64,000 bases of DNA from Pseudonocardia ammonioxydans (GTDB lineage: Bacteria; Actinomycetota; Actinomycetes; Mycobacteriales; Pseudonocardiaceae): positions 62,001 through 126,000 of the forward strand of contig NZ_FOUY01000020.1 of assembly GCF_900115005.1 (NCBI RefSeq), in the 5' to 3' direction. The notes beneath the pieces were generated by a model, which was not told the DNA's origin, made no database searches, and saw nothing but the letters and a program-made list of their open reading frames with translations. The translations under genes and the position numbers were made by a program. Positions 48,475-57,158 of the stretch are shown piece after piece (the first letter of the stretch is position 1; each line of letters begins with the position of its first letter).

Positions 48475-48749
48475 GGCGTCTCCTCCCCGGGCGGCTCCGG
48501 CATATGTCGCTGACGTGACGCCAGTCATCAAAGCATGATCATAGCGTCGCGACAACCGCCGACATGGCGAGGATCCGCGTGGATCCGTGCCCGACTCGGC
48601 CGGGCAACACGGAGATCGCCGCCCTGGCCCATCGATCCCTGCCGACACTTGCCGAGCGAGGTACATCGTGTTTCAGTAATCGACGTCAGCTTCACAACAT
48701 ATTTCAGACCGCGTCGGTGTCCGGCCGGCCCGTGCGGAGGAGGTTGCCG
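48475..48749. promoter_or_regulatory. divergent promoter region of the aryl-CoA ligase and monooxygenase operons
   Basis: 275 bp without a supported gene and lower in GC than its flanks, notably around 48505-48545 and 48660-48710. TGAC-GCCA-GTCA (48516-48527) and the palindrome ATGATCAT lie near the ligase side. This is where a PaaX-type repressor would be expected to bind; no exact PaaX consensus is recognisable. Confidence 0.45.
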
Positions 48750-49205
48750 ATGGCACAGCAGACCGAGGACGGCACGGAGGCGGCGACCGCGGCCGTCCCC
48801 GTCGTCACCCGGGCCGGGTCGGAGGACCGCGGCACCGGCCAGTCCGGCGGCGCCGTCCGGATCTCCGGGGTCTCGCCGCAGCACACCCCGGCCACCCGGA
48901 TCTGGTACGGCAAGGTCTCCAACGAGCCCGGCTACCGGTCGCTGCCGCACCACCACGGCGAGGCCGAGACCGGCGGCTACGTGCTGTCCGGCACCGGCCG
49001 CATCTGGTTCGGCGAGAACTACGCGCAGTGGGTCGAGCTGACCGAGGGCGACTTCGTGTTCGTCCCGCCGTACATGCCGCACGTCGAGGGCAACATGTCG
49101 ACCACCTCCGAGCTCGTGTGGGTGACCTGCCGGACGCCGGACAACATCGTCGTCAACCTGCCCGAGGTCGACGACGCGCTCCTCGAGGGGTACCGCCGCG
49201 CATGA
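48750..49205 (+). CDS. cupin domain protein
   Basis: A 151-residue single cupin. Motif 1 is SLPHHHGEAETGGYVLSGTG with three His and a Glu as metal ligands, and motif 2 is FVFVPPYMPHVEGN with His. The fold binds a divalent metal. It is the first gene of the monooxygenase operon; ATG 48750 has GGAGGAGG. It may be a dioxygenase, isomerase or binding protein acting on pathway intermediates. The conserved start of the metal site argues against a purely structural role. Confidence 0.85.
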   Translation: MAQQTEDGTEAATAAVPVVTRAGSEDRGTGQSGGAVRISGVSPQHTPATRIWYGKVSNEPGYRSLPHHHGEAETGGYVLSGTGRIWFGENYAQWVELTEGDFVFVPPYMPHVEGNMSTTSELVWVTCRTPDNIVVNLPEVDDALLEGYRRA

Positions 49206-50092
49206 CCACGCCGATGCCTCCGGAGACCGCCCGGTCCGTCACGCCGCTGCTGGCGGCGCTGGACCTCGTCAAGGACGGTGACGACGCGTTCCTCGCGACC
49301 CACCAGGTGATCCCCTCGGGGCGCGCCTACGGTGGCGAGCTGGTCGCGCAGGCCGAGCGGGCGATGACCCTGACCTGCGACGACGACCGGCGGATCCACT
49401 CACTGCACGGCTACTTCCTGCGCGCGGGCGACGTGCACACCGGGACCCGCTGGGAGGTGGAGCGGATCCGCGACGGACGCGGCTACTCCCACCGCGCGGT
49501 CCGCGGCGTGCAGAACGGCAAGGAGATCTTCCGGGCGATGGCGCAGTTCGGTGTCCCGGCCGACGGCGTCGCCCACGCCGAGACGCTGCCACCCGACGCC
49601 CTGCCGTCCGGCTGCACCGCCCCGGAGGAGCTGCCGAGCACCGCGGACGTGCTGACCGGTGTGGACACCCGCGACGCGGAGTACTGGCGCTACCACCGCA
49701 GCTTCGACATCCGGCACGCCCCGAGCGCGCTCTACACCGACGCCGGCGGGGAGCGGGTGAGCCGGCAGACGGTGTGGTTGACGGCGTGGGAGCGGCTGCC
49801 CGACGACCCCGGGGTGCACCGCAGCGCCCTGGCCTACGTCTGCGACTACACGATGCTCGAGCCGATCCTGCGCCGGCACGGCGCCGCGTGGGCCGACGAC
49901 GGTGTGGTCACGGCCAGCCTCGACCACGCCATGTGGTGGCACCACGACGGCCGGATGGACGAGTGGGTGGCGCTGGTGCAGGACTCCCCCGTCGCGACCC
50001 GCGGGACCGGGCTGGGCACCGCGCGGCTCTTCGCCGCCGACGGCCGGCTGCTGGCCACGGTCGCACAGGAGGGGCTGGTGACGGTCCCGTGA
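49202..50092 (+). CDS. acyl-CoA thioesterase II (TesB family)
   Basis: A 296-residue double-hotdog thioesterase: AYGGELVAQAERAM, SLHGYFLRAGD, YSHRAVRGVQNGKEIFRAMAQF, and in the second half YVCDYTMLEPILR (catalytic Asp), SLDHAMWWHH and the Gln/Ser-containing QDSPVATRGTGLG. ATG 49202 overlaps the cupin stop. It hydrolyses acyl-CoA and may relieve CoA trapping or release a product in the aryl-CoA pathway. Confidence 0.92.
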   Translation: MTTPMPPETARSVTPLLAALDLVKDGDDAFLATHQVIPSGRAYGGELVAQAERAMTLTCDDDRRIHSLHGYFLRAGDVHTGTRWEVERIRDGRGYSHRAVRGVQNGKEIFRAMAQFGVPADGVAHAETLPPDALPSGCTAPEELPSTADVLTGVDTRDAEYWRYHRSFDIRHAPSALYTDAGGERVSRQTVWLTAWERLPDDPGVHRSALAYVCDYTMLEPILRRHGAAWADDGVVTASLDHAMWWHHDGRMDEWVALVQDSPVATRGTGLGTARLFAADGRLLATVAQEGLVTVP

Positions 50093-52398
50093 GCCCGGCC
50101 CGGAAGTCGGCAGCGCAGAAGGTCGTCGGTGTCGGGGGCGGGCCGGGTGGGCTGTTCTCCGCCATCCTGCTCAAGAAGGCCGACCCGGCGCGGGAGATCA
50201 CCGTCTACGAGCGCAACCGCGCCGACGACACGTTCGGCTTCGGCGTCGTGTTCTCCCAGGAGACCCTCGACAACATCGAGTCGGCCGACCCGGAGTCGCT
50301 GGGCCGGATCGCCGCGGAGTTCCGCCACTGGTCGGCGATCGACGTCGACTTCCTGGGGACCTGGGACCGCTCGGACGGGCACGCCTTCGCCGCGCTGGAA
50401 CGCAAGCGGCTGCTCGCCATCCTGGGCGAGCGCGCCGCGGAGCTGGGTGTCGACGTCCGGTACGCGACCGAGGCCCCGCCCCTGGCCGAGCTGCGCCGCG
50501 ACAACGACCTGGTGATCGCCGCGGACGGCGTCAACTCCCGGATCCGCACCGAGCTGGCCGCCGACTTCGGGCCGAGCGTGGACCACCGGACCGCGCGCTA
50601 CGTCTGGTACGCCACCACCCGGCCGTTCGACTGCTTCACGTTCCAGTTCGTCGAGACCGCGTACGGCCTGTTCTGGGCGCACATCTACCCGTTCGACGGC
50701 GAACGCTCGACGTTCATCGTCGAGACCGACTCCGCGACCTGGGAGCGGGCGGGCCTGGCCGGGTTCGCCGCCGCCGGGCGCCGCCCCGGCGAGAACGACG
50801 AGCGCTCGATGCGCTTCTGCGCGGAGATCTTCGCCGACCTGCTCGACGGCCACGACCTGATCGGCAACAACTCCGGCTGGCTGTCGTTCGGGGTCGTCCG
50901 CAACGAGCGCTGGACGGCGGGCGACGTCGCGCTGGTCGGCGACGCCGCGCACACCGCGCACTTCTCGATCGGCTCTGGCACCAAGCTGGCCCTGGAGGAC
51001 GCGATCGGGATCGCGTCGGCGCTCGAGCGGGAGCCGACCGTCGAGGCGGCGCTGAAGGCCTACCAGGAGGACCGCAAGCCCGTCGTCGAGTCGCTGCAGC
51101 GCTCCGCGCAGACCAGCCTGGAGTGGTTCGAGGGGGCGCGGCGCTACCGCGACCTGGCCCCCGAGCAGTTCACCTTCCAGCTGCTCACCCGCTCGCAACG
51201 GATCACCTACGACAACCTGAAGCTGCGCGACGCCGGCTACGTCGGCCGGGTCGACGCCTGGCTCGCCGAGCGCACCCGCGAGCAGGGGTGCGAGGTGGCC
51301 ACCGGCACGCCGCCGATGTTCCACCCCTACCGGCTGCGCGGGCTGGAGCTGGCGAACCGGATCGTCGTCTCGCCGATGGCGCAGTACTGCGCGACCGACG
51401 GGCTGCCCGGCGACTGGCACCTCGTGCACCTCGGCGGCCGCGCACAGGGCGGCGCCGGGCTCGTCATGACCGAGATGATCTGCACCGCGCCGGACGCCCG
51501 GATCACCCCCGGCTGCCCGGGACTGTGGACCGACGACCAGCGCGACGCCTGGGCCCGGATCGTGCGCTTCGTGCACACCGACACCGACGCGAAGATCGGC
51601 GCGCAGATCGGCCACGCCGGGCGCAAGGGCTCGACCAAGGTCGCCTGGGAGGGCATGGACGAGCCGCTCGACGACGGCAGCTGGGAGATCCTCGCGCCCT
51701 CGCCGATCCGGTACCGGCCGGACAGCGCGGTCCCCCGCGAGGCGACCGACGCCGATCTCGACCGGGTCGTCACCGACCACGTCGCCGCCGCGCGGCGCGC
51801 CGACGAGGCCGGGTTCGACCTGCTCGAACTGCACTTCGCGCACGGCTACCTGGTGTCGAGCTTCCTGTCCCCGGTCTCGAACCGGCGCACCGACGCCTAC
51901 GGCGGTGACCTGGCGAACCGGGCCCGGCTGGGCCTGCGCATCCTCGACGCCGTGCGGGAGGTGTGGCCCGCGGACAAGCCGGTCAGCGTCCGGATCAGCG
52001 CCACCGACTGGGTCGACGGCGGGTTCGACGGCGACGACGCCGTCGCGCTGGCGACGATGCTGCGGGCGCACGGCGCGGACATCGTGGACGTCTCCACCGG
52101 ACAGACCAGTGTGGAGGCGAAGCCCGCGTACGGACGGCTCTACCAGACCCCGTTCGCCGACCGGGTCCGCCAGGAGACCGGCGTCCCGACGATCACCGTC
52201 GGCGCCGTCGCGAGCGTCGAGGACGCCAACACGATCATCGCCAGCGGCCGGGCCGACCTGTGCGCGATCGCCCGCCCGCACCTGGTCGACCCGTACTGGA
52301 CGATGAACGCGGCCCTGGACCAGGACTACCGGGGCCACCCGCTGCCGAAGCAGTACCGGACCGGGCTGTCGGCGCGGCGCCGCAGGCAGACGCCGTGA
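50089..52398 (+). CDS. 2-aminobenzoyl-CoA monooxygenase/reductase-like fusion (salicylyl-CoA 5-hydroxylase/OYE family)
   Basis: A 769-residue two-domain flavoprotein. Residues ~10-390 are a class A flavin monooxygenase (GVGGGPGGLFSAILLKK for FAD, ALVGDAAHTAHFSIGSGTKL for the GD motif). Residues ~405-760 are an Old Yellow Enzyme reductase (NRIVVSPMAQYCATDGLPGDWHL, IGAQIGHAGRKGS, LHFAHGYLVSSFLSPVSN, GADLCAIARPHLVDPY-like end). In Azoarcus this architecture hydroxylates and then reduces anthraniloyl-CoA to a non-aromatic product; annotators also call the family salicylyl-CoA 5-hydroxylase. The kynurenine genes nearby favour anthraniloyl-CoA. GTG 50089 overlaps the thioesterase stop. Confidence 0.9.
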   Translation: MSPARKSAAQKVVGVGGGPGGLFSAILLKKADPAREITVYERNRADDTFGFGVVFSQETLDNIESADPESLGRIAAEFRHWSAIDVDFLGTWDRSDGHAFAALERKRLLAILGERAAELGVDVRYATEAPPLAELRRDNDLVIAADGVNSRIRTELAADFGPSVDHRTARYVWYATTRPFDCFTFQFVETAYGLFWAHIYPFDGERSTFIVETDSATWERAGLAGFAAAGRRPGENDERSMRFCAEIFADLLDGHDLIGNNSGWLSFGVVRNERWTAGDVALVGDAAHTAHFSIGSGTKLALEDAIGIASALEREPTVEAALKAYQEDRKPVVESLQRSAQTSLEWFEGARRYRDLAPEQFTFQLLTRSQRITYDNLKLRDAGYVGRVDAWLAERTREQGCEVATGTPPMFHPYRLRGLELANRIVVSPMAQYCATDGLPGDWHLVHLGGRAQGGAGLVMTEMICTAPDARITPGCPGLWTDDQRDAWARIVRFVHTDTDAKIGAQIGHAGRKGSTKVAWEGMDEPLDDGSWEILAPSPIRYRPDSAVPREATDADLDRVVTDHVAAARRADEAGFDLLELHFAHGYLVSSFLSPVSNRRTDAYGGDLANRARLGLRILDAVREVWPADKPVSVRISATDWVDGGFDGDDAVALATMLRAHGADIVDVSTGQTSVEAKPAYGRLYQTPFADRVRQETGVPTITVGAVASVEDANTIIASGRADLCAIARPHLVDPYWTMNAALDQDYRGHPLPKQYRTGLSARRRRQTP

Positions 52399-52485
52399 CC
52401 CCGCCGGCCGGCGGCGGTCCGGGTCAGGGACGAGATCGGGGGGAACCCCGGCGCGCCCGGCGACCGGTCCGGCCACGATGGAGCC

Positions 52486-53037
52486 ATGAACACCTCCGAG
52501 GGTCCCGTCGCCCCGCGCGACCTGCGGGTCTCGCACGCCGAGCGCGAGCACGTCACCGCGCTGCTCGCCCGGCACCACGCCGAGGGGCGCCTGACCGCGT
52601 CCGAGTTCGCCGAGCGCTCGGCCCAGGCCTCGGCGGCGGTGACCCGCGCCGAGCTCAACGCGACGGTCGCCGACCTGCCGGGCGCGTTCGACGTCGTCCC
52701 GACGCGGGAGGTGCTGGAGCTGGTCAACACCGCCGGTGACCTGCGGCGCGACGGCGAGTGGCTGGTCCCGCCGCGGGTCGTGGTGCGGTCCTGGTTCGGC
52801 AACGCCCGGCTCGACATGCGCACGGCCCGGTTCGTCACCGGGGAGGTCGTCGTCGAGTGCGACCTGACCTTCGGCAACCTCGACCTGAGGCTCCCGCCGG
52901 GGGCCACCGTCGACGTCGAGGAGGCGAGCACCTCGGTGGGGTCGGTGATCGACAAGCGCGGGGCACGCCAGGAGCGGGGCGTCCCGCACGTGATCGTCCG
53001 GGGCGGGACGCTGATCGGAAACATCCGGGTCCGTTAG
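52486..53037 (+). CDS. DUF1707 domain protein with LiaF-like C-terminus
   Basis: A 183-residue protein. The N-terminal ~55 residues are DUF1707 (LRVSHAEREHVTALLARHHAEGRLTASEFAERSAQASAAVTRAEL). The C-terminal part (VRSWFGNARLDMRTARF, LTFGNLDLRLPPGATVDVE) is a beta-repeat like the LiaF/DUF2154 stress proteins. No signal peptide or transmembrane segment is visible. Its TAG overlaps the convergent tryptophan dioxygenase stop. Confidence 0.88.
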   Translation: MNTSEGPVAPRDLRVSHAEREHVTALLARHHAEGRLTASEFAERSAQASAAVTRAELNATVADLPGAFDVVPTREVLELVNTAGDLRRDGEWLVPPRVVVRSWFGNARLDMRTARFVTGEVVVECDLTFGNLDLRLPPGATVDVEEASTSVGSVIDKRGARQERGVPHVIVRGGTLIGNIRVR

Positions 53038-53846
53038 AGCGCGGTCCGCACCGCGTACAGCTCGGGGAAGAACGTGAGGTCCAGCGCCCGGCGCAGGAAG
53101 TCCCGCCCACTGGTCCCGCCGGTGCCGGGCCGCGTCCCGATCGTCCGCTCGACGGTCTTGAGGTGCCGGAACCGCCAGAGCTGGACGTTCTCCTCGATGT
53201 CGACGAGCTCCTCGCAGGTCTCGTAGAGATCCCAGTGGGTCCCGGTGTCGGCGTAGACCCGCGCGAGCACCGGCACCAGGCCCGGGTGGTAGGTGTGCGC
53301 CAGCGTCACGTCCCGGGCCAGCAGGTCGCCCGGCACGTCGAAGCCGCGCCGGGCCAGCAGCCGCAGGAACCGGTCGTACAGGCTCGGGGTGTGCAGGGCC
53401 TCGTCGAGCAGGCGGCTGCCCTGCTCGTCGTCGGCGAACATCTCGAGCATGCCGGCGTCCTTGTTGCCGAGCACGAACTCGACCGCCCGGTACTGGTAGC
53501 TCTGGAACCCCGAGGAGGAGCCCAGCGCGCCGCGGAACTGGACGTACTCGGGCGGGGTCAGGGTGGCGAGCACCGACCACTGTTCGATCAGCGTGCGCTG
53601 CACCTGCTTGACCCGCGCGAGGCGCTTGAGCGCGCGCCCGAGGTCGTCGGCGGCCATGTCGTCCGCGGCGGTGCGCAGTTCGTGCAGCACGAGCTTGAGC
53701 CACAGCTCGGAGGTCTGGTGCTGGACGATGAACAGCATCTCGTCGTGGTGCTCGGGGCGGCTGCGCGGCTGCTGCGCCGTGAGCAGCCGGTCCAACCGCA
53801 GGTAGCTGCCGTAGGACAGGTCCTCGGCCGACTCGTGCCCGCTCAC
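53034..53846 (-). CDS. kynA: tryptophan 2,3-dioxygenase
   Basis: A 270-residue heme dioxygenase, first enzyme of the kynurenine pathway (tryptophan to N-formylkynurenine). Family landmarks: HHDEMLFIVQHQTSELWLKLVLHEL (distal His and substrate pocket), FRGALGSSSGFQSYQYRAVEF, and VQLWRFRHLKTVERTIG with the proximal heme His. GTG 53846 lies 26 bp after the kynureninase stop, so the two genes form one operon. The stop is shared in overlap with the convergent DUF1707 gene (4 bp). Confidence 0.96.
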   Translation of the reverse strand: MSGHESAEDLSYGSYLRLDRLLTAQQPRSRPEHHDEMLFIVQHQTSELWLKLVLHELRTAADDMAADDLGRALKRLARVKQVQRTLIEQWSVLATLTPPEYVQFRGALGSSSGFQSYQYRAVEFVLGNKDAGMLEMFADDEQGSRLLDEALHTPSLYDRFLRLLARRGFDVPGDLLARDVTLAHTYHPGLVPVLARVYADTGTHWDLYETCEELVDIEENVQLWRFRHLKTVERTIGTRPGTGGTSGRDFLRRALDLTFFPELYAVRTAL

Positions 53847-53872
53847 CGGACCACCGTCCTCACCCGGGGGGT

Positions 53873-55108
53873 TCACAGCTCCTCGGCCAGCGCCGTCATC
53901 CCGGCCAGGACCTCGGCGAACGACGTCGACAGCGGGGCGAGCCCGAGCCGGATGCCGTCCGGCGCGCGGAAGTCCCCGATCACCCCGCGCTTCCACAACC
54001 GGTCGTTGACGTCGGCGAAGTCCGCCCGGCAGAGGGTGACGTGCCCACCACGGCGGCGCGGGTCGCGCGGGCTCGCCACCCGGACGCCGTGCGGCACGAG
54101 CAGCGCGTCGGCGACCCGCAGCGCGAACCCGGTCAGCGCCACCGACTTGGCCCGCACGGCGTCGATCCCGACCTCGTCGAGCAGGTCCAGCCCGGCCTGG
54201 AGCGGGACCGTCGCGAACACCGGCGGGGTCCCGGACAGCAGCGCCCGCACGTCCGGTGCCGGTTCGTGGCCGGGCCCCATCTCGAACGGTGCCCGGTGGC
54301 CGAACCAGCCCTGCACCGGTTGTGCCAGCACGCCCTGGTGGCGGGTGGCGAGGTAGCCGAACGCGGGCGCGCCGGGACCGCCGCCGAGGTACTTGTAGCT
54401 GCAGCCGACGGCCAGGTCGGCGCCCCAGCCGTCGAGGTCCACCGGCACCGAACCGGCCGAGTGCGACAGGTCCCAGAGCACCGGTGCGCCGGCGTCGTGC
54501 ACGATCCGGGTGATCTCCGGCCCGTCGGCGAGGAACCCGGAGCGGTAGGCCACGTGCGAGAGCACGACGAGCGCGGTGCCCGGGCCGACGACGGCGGCGA
54601 CCTGCTCCGGGGTCACCCCGGCGGCGGGGTCGGCGGGGATCCAGCGCAGCACGGCGCCGCGCTCGGCGGCGATGCCCTCGGCCACGTAGCGGTCGGTCGG
54701 GAAGTTGTCGGTGTCGAGCACGATCTCGCGCCGCCCGCGGGTGAGTGCGTGGTCGACCGCGGCCCGGGCGAGCTTGTAGAGCAGCACGGTCGTGGAGTCG
54801 GCGACGACGACCTGGCCGGGCGCCGCGCCGAGCGCGAGCCGGCCGATCCGGTCGCCGAGCTGCTGCGAGAGGTCGATCCAGCCCTCGTCCCAGCCGCGGA
54901 TCAGCCGGGTCCCCCAGTCCTCGTGGACGAACCGGGCGACCCGCTCGGCGGCGGCACGCAGCGGGCGGCCCAGCGAGTTGCCGTCCAGGTAGGCGACGAC
55001 GCCCTCGGCCGGGAGGAACCGGTCGCGGTAGGCGGCGAGCGGGTCCGCCGCGTCGAGGCGCCGGGCCTCGGCGGCCTGCTCCGCGAGATCGGCGTGCATG
55101 CCCGCCAC
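53873..55108 (-). CDS. kynU: kynureninase
   Basis: A 411-residue PLP enzyme that splits kynurenine to anthranilate and alanine. VVAYLDGNSLGRPLRAA, DSTTVLLYKLARAAVD, VLWDLSHSAGSVPVDL and the PLP lysine in CSYKYLGGGPGAP (Lys239) identify the family; the C-terminal GVIGDFRAPDGIRLGLAPL is typical. The start may be GTG 55108 or ATG 55099. Producing anthranilate links it to the ligase and aminobenzoyl-CoA monooxygenase genes in the same window. Confidence 0.95.
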   Translation of the reverse strand: MAGMHADLAEQAAEARRLDAADPLAAYRDRFLPAEGVVAYLDGNSLGRPLRAAAERVARFVHEDWGTRLIRGWDEGWIDLSQQLGDRIGRLALGAAPGQVVVADSTTVLLYKLARAAVDHALTRGRREIVLDTDNFPTDRYVAEGIAAERGAVLRWIPADPAAGVTPEQVAAVVGPGTALVVLSHVAYRSGFLADGPEITRIVHDAGAPVLWDLSHSAGSVPVDLDGWGADLAVGCSYKYLGGGPGAPAFGYLATRHQGVLAQPVQGWFGHRAPFEMGPGHEPAPDVRALLSGTPPVFATVPLQAGLDLLDEVGIDAVRAKSVALTGFALRVADALLVPHGVRVASPRDPRRRGGHVTLCRADFADVNDRLWKRGVIGDFRAPDGIRLGLAPLSTSFAEVLAGMTALAEEL

Positions 55109-55201
55109 CCGGCACCGTCCTTCGTCGTGTGCCGGGTCAGGGTAGTGAGCCGCCGGGCCGTCCCGGAAGGGCGCGCGGCAGGAACTGGCGCTGCAGGAAG
55201 G

Positions 55202-57139
55202 CTAGGACCGGCCGGGGGCGCCCAGCCGGTGCAGCCGCAGCGCCAGCTGCACCTCCAGCGAGCGGTCCGGGTGCTGCCAGTCCGGCCCGAGCAGCGTCCC
55301 GATCCGCTCCAGGCGCTGCGCGACCGTGTTCACGTGCACGTGCAGCGTCGTCGCCGCGCGGGTCGGGCTGGCCCCGGCGGCGTAGTACGCCTCCAGCGTG
55401 CGCAGCAGCCGGCTGCCGCGGCGCGCGTCGTGCTCGACGACCGGACCGAGGATCCCGGTGACGTAGCCCGCGACGTCCGGCCGGTCCCCGAGCAGCAGCC
55501 CGGCGAACCCCAGGTCGCAGGCGGCCGCCGACTCCCCCGCCCGGTCCAGGGCCAGCAGCGCCTCCACCGAGCGCCGGGCCTCGGCCAGCGCCGCGTCCGC
55601 GCCGTCGGCGGGGAGGAACGGTCCCGCCGCGCCCACGGTCACGTGGGCGTCGGGGTCCTGTTCGCGCGCCGGGCGGGCCAGCCGCGCACCGGCCGTGGTC
55701 GGGTCGTCGCCCGGCAGCAGGACGACGACGGCGCCGTCCTGCTCGGCCACCAGCCCGGACCGCCCGCCGAGGGTCGCCGCCTCCCGGGCCAGTGCGCGCC
55801 GCCGCGCGGCATGGCAGCGGCAGACCAGCAGCACGTGCGGGCGGCGCGCCGACACCCCGAGCGCGGCCAGCCGGGTCAGGGTCGGCGGCCGGGGCGGCCC
55901 GGCGGCGGCGAGCAGCTCGGCGAGGCCGTCCGCGCGGTCGAGCCGGTCGGCCTCGTCGGCCCGCTGGCTGAACAGCAGCACGAGCGCGGTGACCATCGCC
56001 GCCCGCTCGACGGTGCGGATCTGGGCCGGGGTCAGCTCGGCGGGCCCGGCCCCGCCGGTCCGGCCGTGGGAGCCGGCGGAGCCGTCAGTGCCCTCGGGGC
56101 CGGCGGAGCCGGGGACGCCGCCGAGCAGCAGCGTGCCCAGCCGCTGGCCGCCCGCGATCACCGCGATCACCCACGCCCCGCCCGCGCACGGCACCGCGAC
56201 CGGCCGGCCGGTGCCGTCCCCGGGCTGTTCCCCGGCCCGGCGCAGGGCCGCGGCGACGTCCAGCCCGGCGGGCACGGGGCCGTAGCGGCCGGCCGGCACG
56301 CCGTCCTGGTCGAGCACCGCGACCCAGCCCCCGAGCAGCCGGCCCAGTGCCTCGGCGATGTCGCCGACGTCGCCGCCGGCCAGCACCACACCGGCGAACC
56401 GGTCGTGCGCGTCGGCCGCCTCGGCGATCGCGGCGTGTGCGCCCTGCAGCGCCTCCAGGGTCGCTGCGGTGTCGGCGAGCCGGCGGGTCTGCACCAGCGA
56501 CACCGCGGCCAGCGCGGCGAGCGAACCGAGCAGCGCGACGTCGTCGGGGGTGAACGGGCGGGCCGCACGGTTGGCCGCGAACAGGACACCGACGAACTCG
56601 TCGTCGACCAGCAGCGGGGTGCCGCAGATCGCGACGATCCCCTCCTCGCCGACCGCGGTGTCGATCGCCTCGGTGTGCCGGTAGCGGGCGTCGCCGGCGT
56701 AGCGGCCGGTCCAGTGCGGGGTACGGCTGGCCGCGACCAGGCCGCCGAGCCCGGCGCCGAGCGGGAGCCGCAGCGTCTGGAACTTGCGCGATACCGAGCC
56801 GGAGGTGGCCCGCATGTAGGTGTCGCCGCGCTCGGCATCGTAGAGCGTCAGGTAGGCGACGTCGGTGCCGAGCAGTGCCCGGGCCCGGCGGACGATCGTG
56901 TGCAGCACCGATCCGGTGTCCGATTCGGACGCCAGGTCGCGGGCGATCTCCACCAGCGCGGCCAGCTCGGACTCCCGGCGCCGGCCGGCGTCCATCGCCG
57001 TCCGGATCCGCAGCGCCAGCGCGCCGGCCTCCGGGTCGGACCCGGCGAGACCGGCCGCGACCCGCTCGAGATCGTCGGCGGGGGCGTCGCCGTCGGCCCG
57101 GTCGGCGAGCAGCCGGAGCAGGTCGAGGACGGTACGCAC
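55202..57139 (-). CDS. GAF domain PucR-type transcriptional activator
   Basis: A 645-residue regulator. A GAF domain at ~60-215 (VLHTIVRRARALLGTDVAYLTLYD, GAGLGGLVAASRTPHWTGRY, ICGTPLLVDDEFVGVLFAANR) is followed by a central region with a Gly/Ser-rich linker (~350) and the C-terminal PucR helix-turn-helix (LLRTLEAYYAAGASPTRAATTLHVHVNTVAQRLERIGTLL). Such proteins activate catabolic operons on binding a small ligand in the GAF pocket. It may control either the kyn genes or the CoA-transferase operon. Confidence 0.9.
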   Translation of the reverse strand: MRTVLDLLRLLADRADGDAPADDLERVAAGLAGSDPEAGALALRIRTAMDAGRRRESELAALVEIARDLASESDTGSVLHTIVRRARALLGTDVAYLTLYDAERGDTYMRATSGSVSRKFQTLRLPLGAGLGGLVAASRTPHWTGRYAGDARYRHTEAIDTAVGEEGIVAICGTPLLVDDEFVGVLFAANRAARPFTPDDVALLGSLAALAAVSLVQTRRLADTAATLEALQGAHAAIAEAADAHDRFAGVVLAGGDVGDIAEALGRLLGGWVAVLDQDGVPAGRYGPVPAGLDVAAALRRAGEQPGDGTGRPVAVPCAGGAWVIAVIAGGQRLGTLLLGGVPGSAGPEGTDGSAGSHGRTGGAGPAELTPAQIRTVERAAMVTALVLLFSQRADEADRLDRADGLAELLAAAGPPRPPTLTRLAALGVSARRPHVLLVCRCHAARRRALAREAATLGGRSGLVAEQDGAVVVLLPGDDPTTAGARLARPAREQDPDAHVTVGAAGPFLPADGADAALAEARRSVEALLALDRAGESAAACDLGFAGLLLGDRPDVAGYVTGILGPVVEHDARRGSRLLRTLEAYYAAGASPTRAATTLHVHVNTVAQRLERIGTLLGPDWQHPDRSLEVQLALRLHRLGAPGRS

Positions 57140-57158
57140 CCCTCCATCCTGCCCGCGC

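Noticed and set aside
49846..53703. A long minus-strand open frame of about 1285 codons opposite the monooxygenase fusion
   Set aside because: Antisense shadow of 50089-52398 and neighbours, with repetitive Arg/Gly/Asp composition and no recognisable domain.
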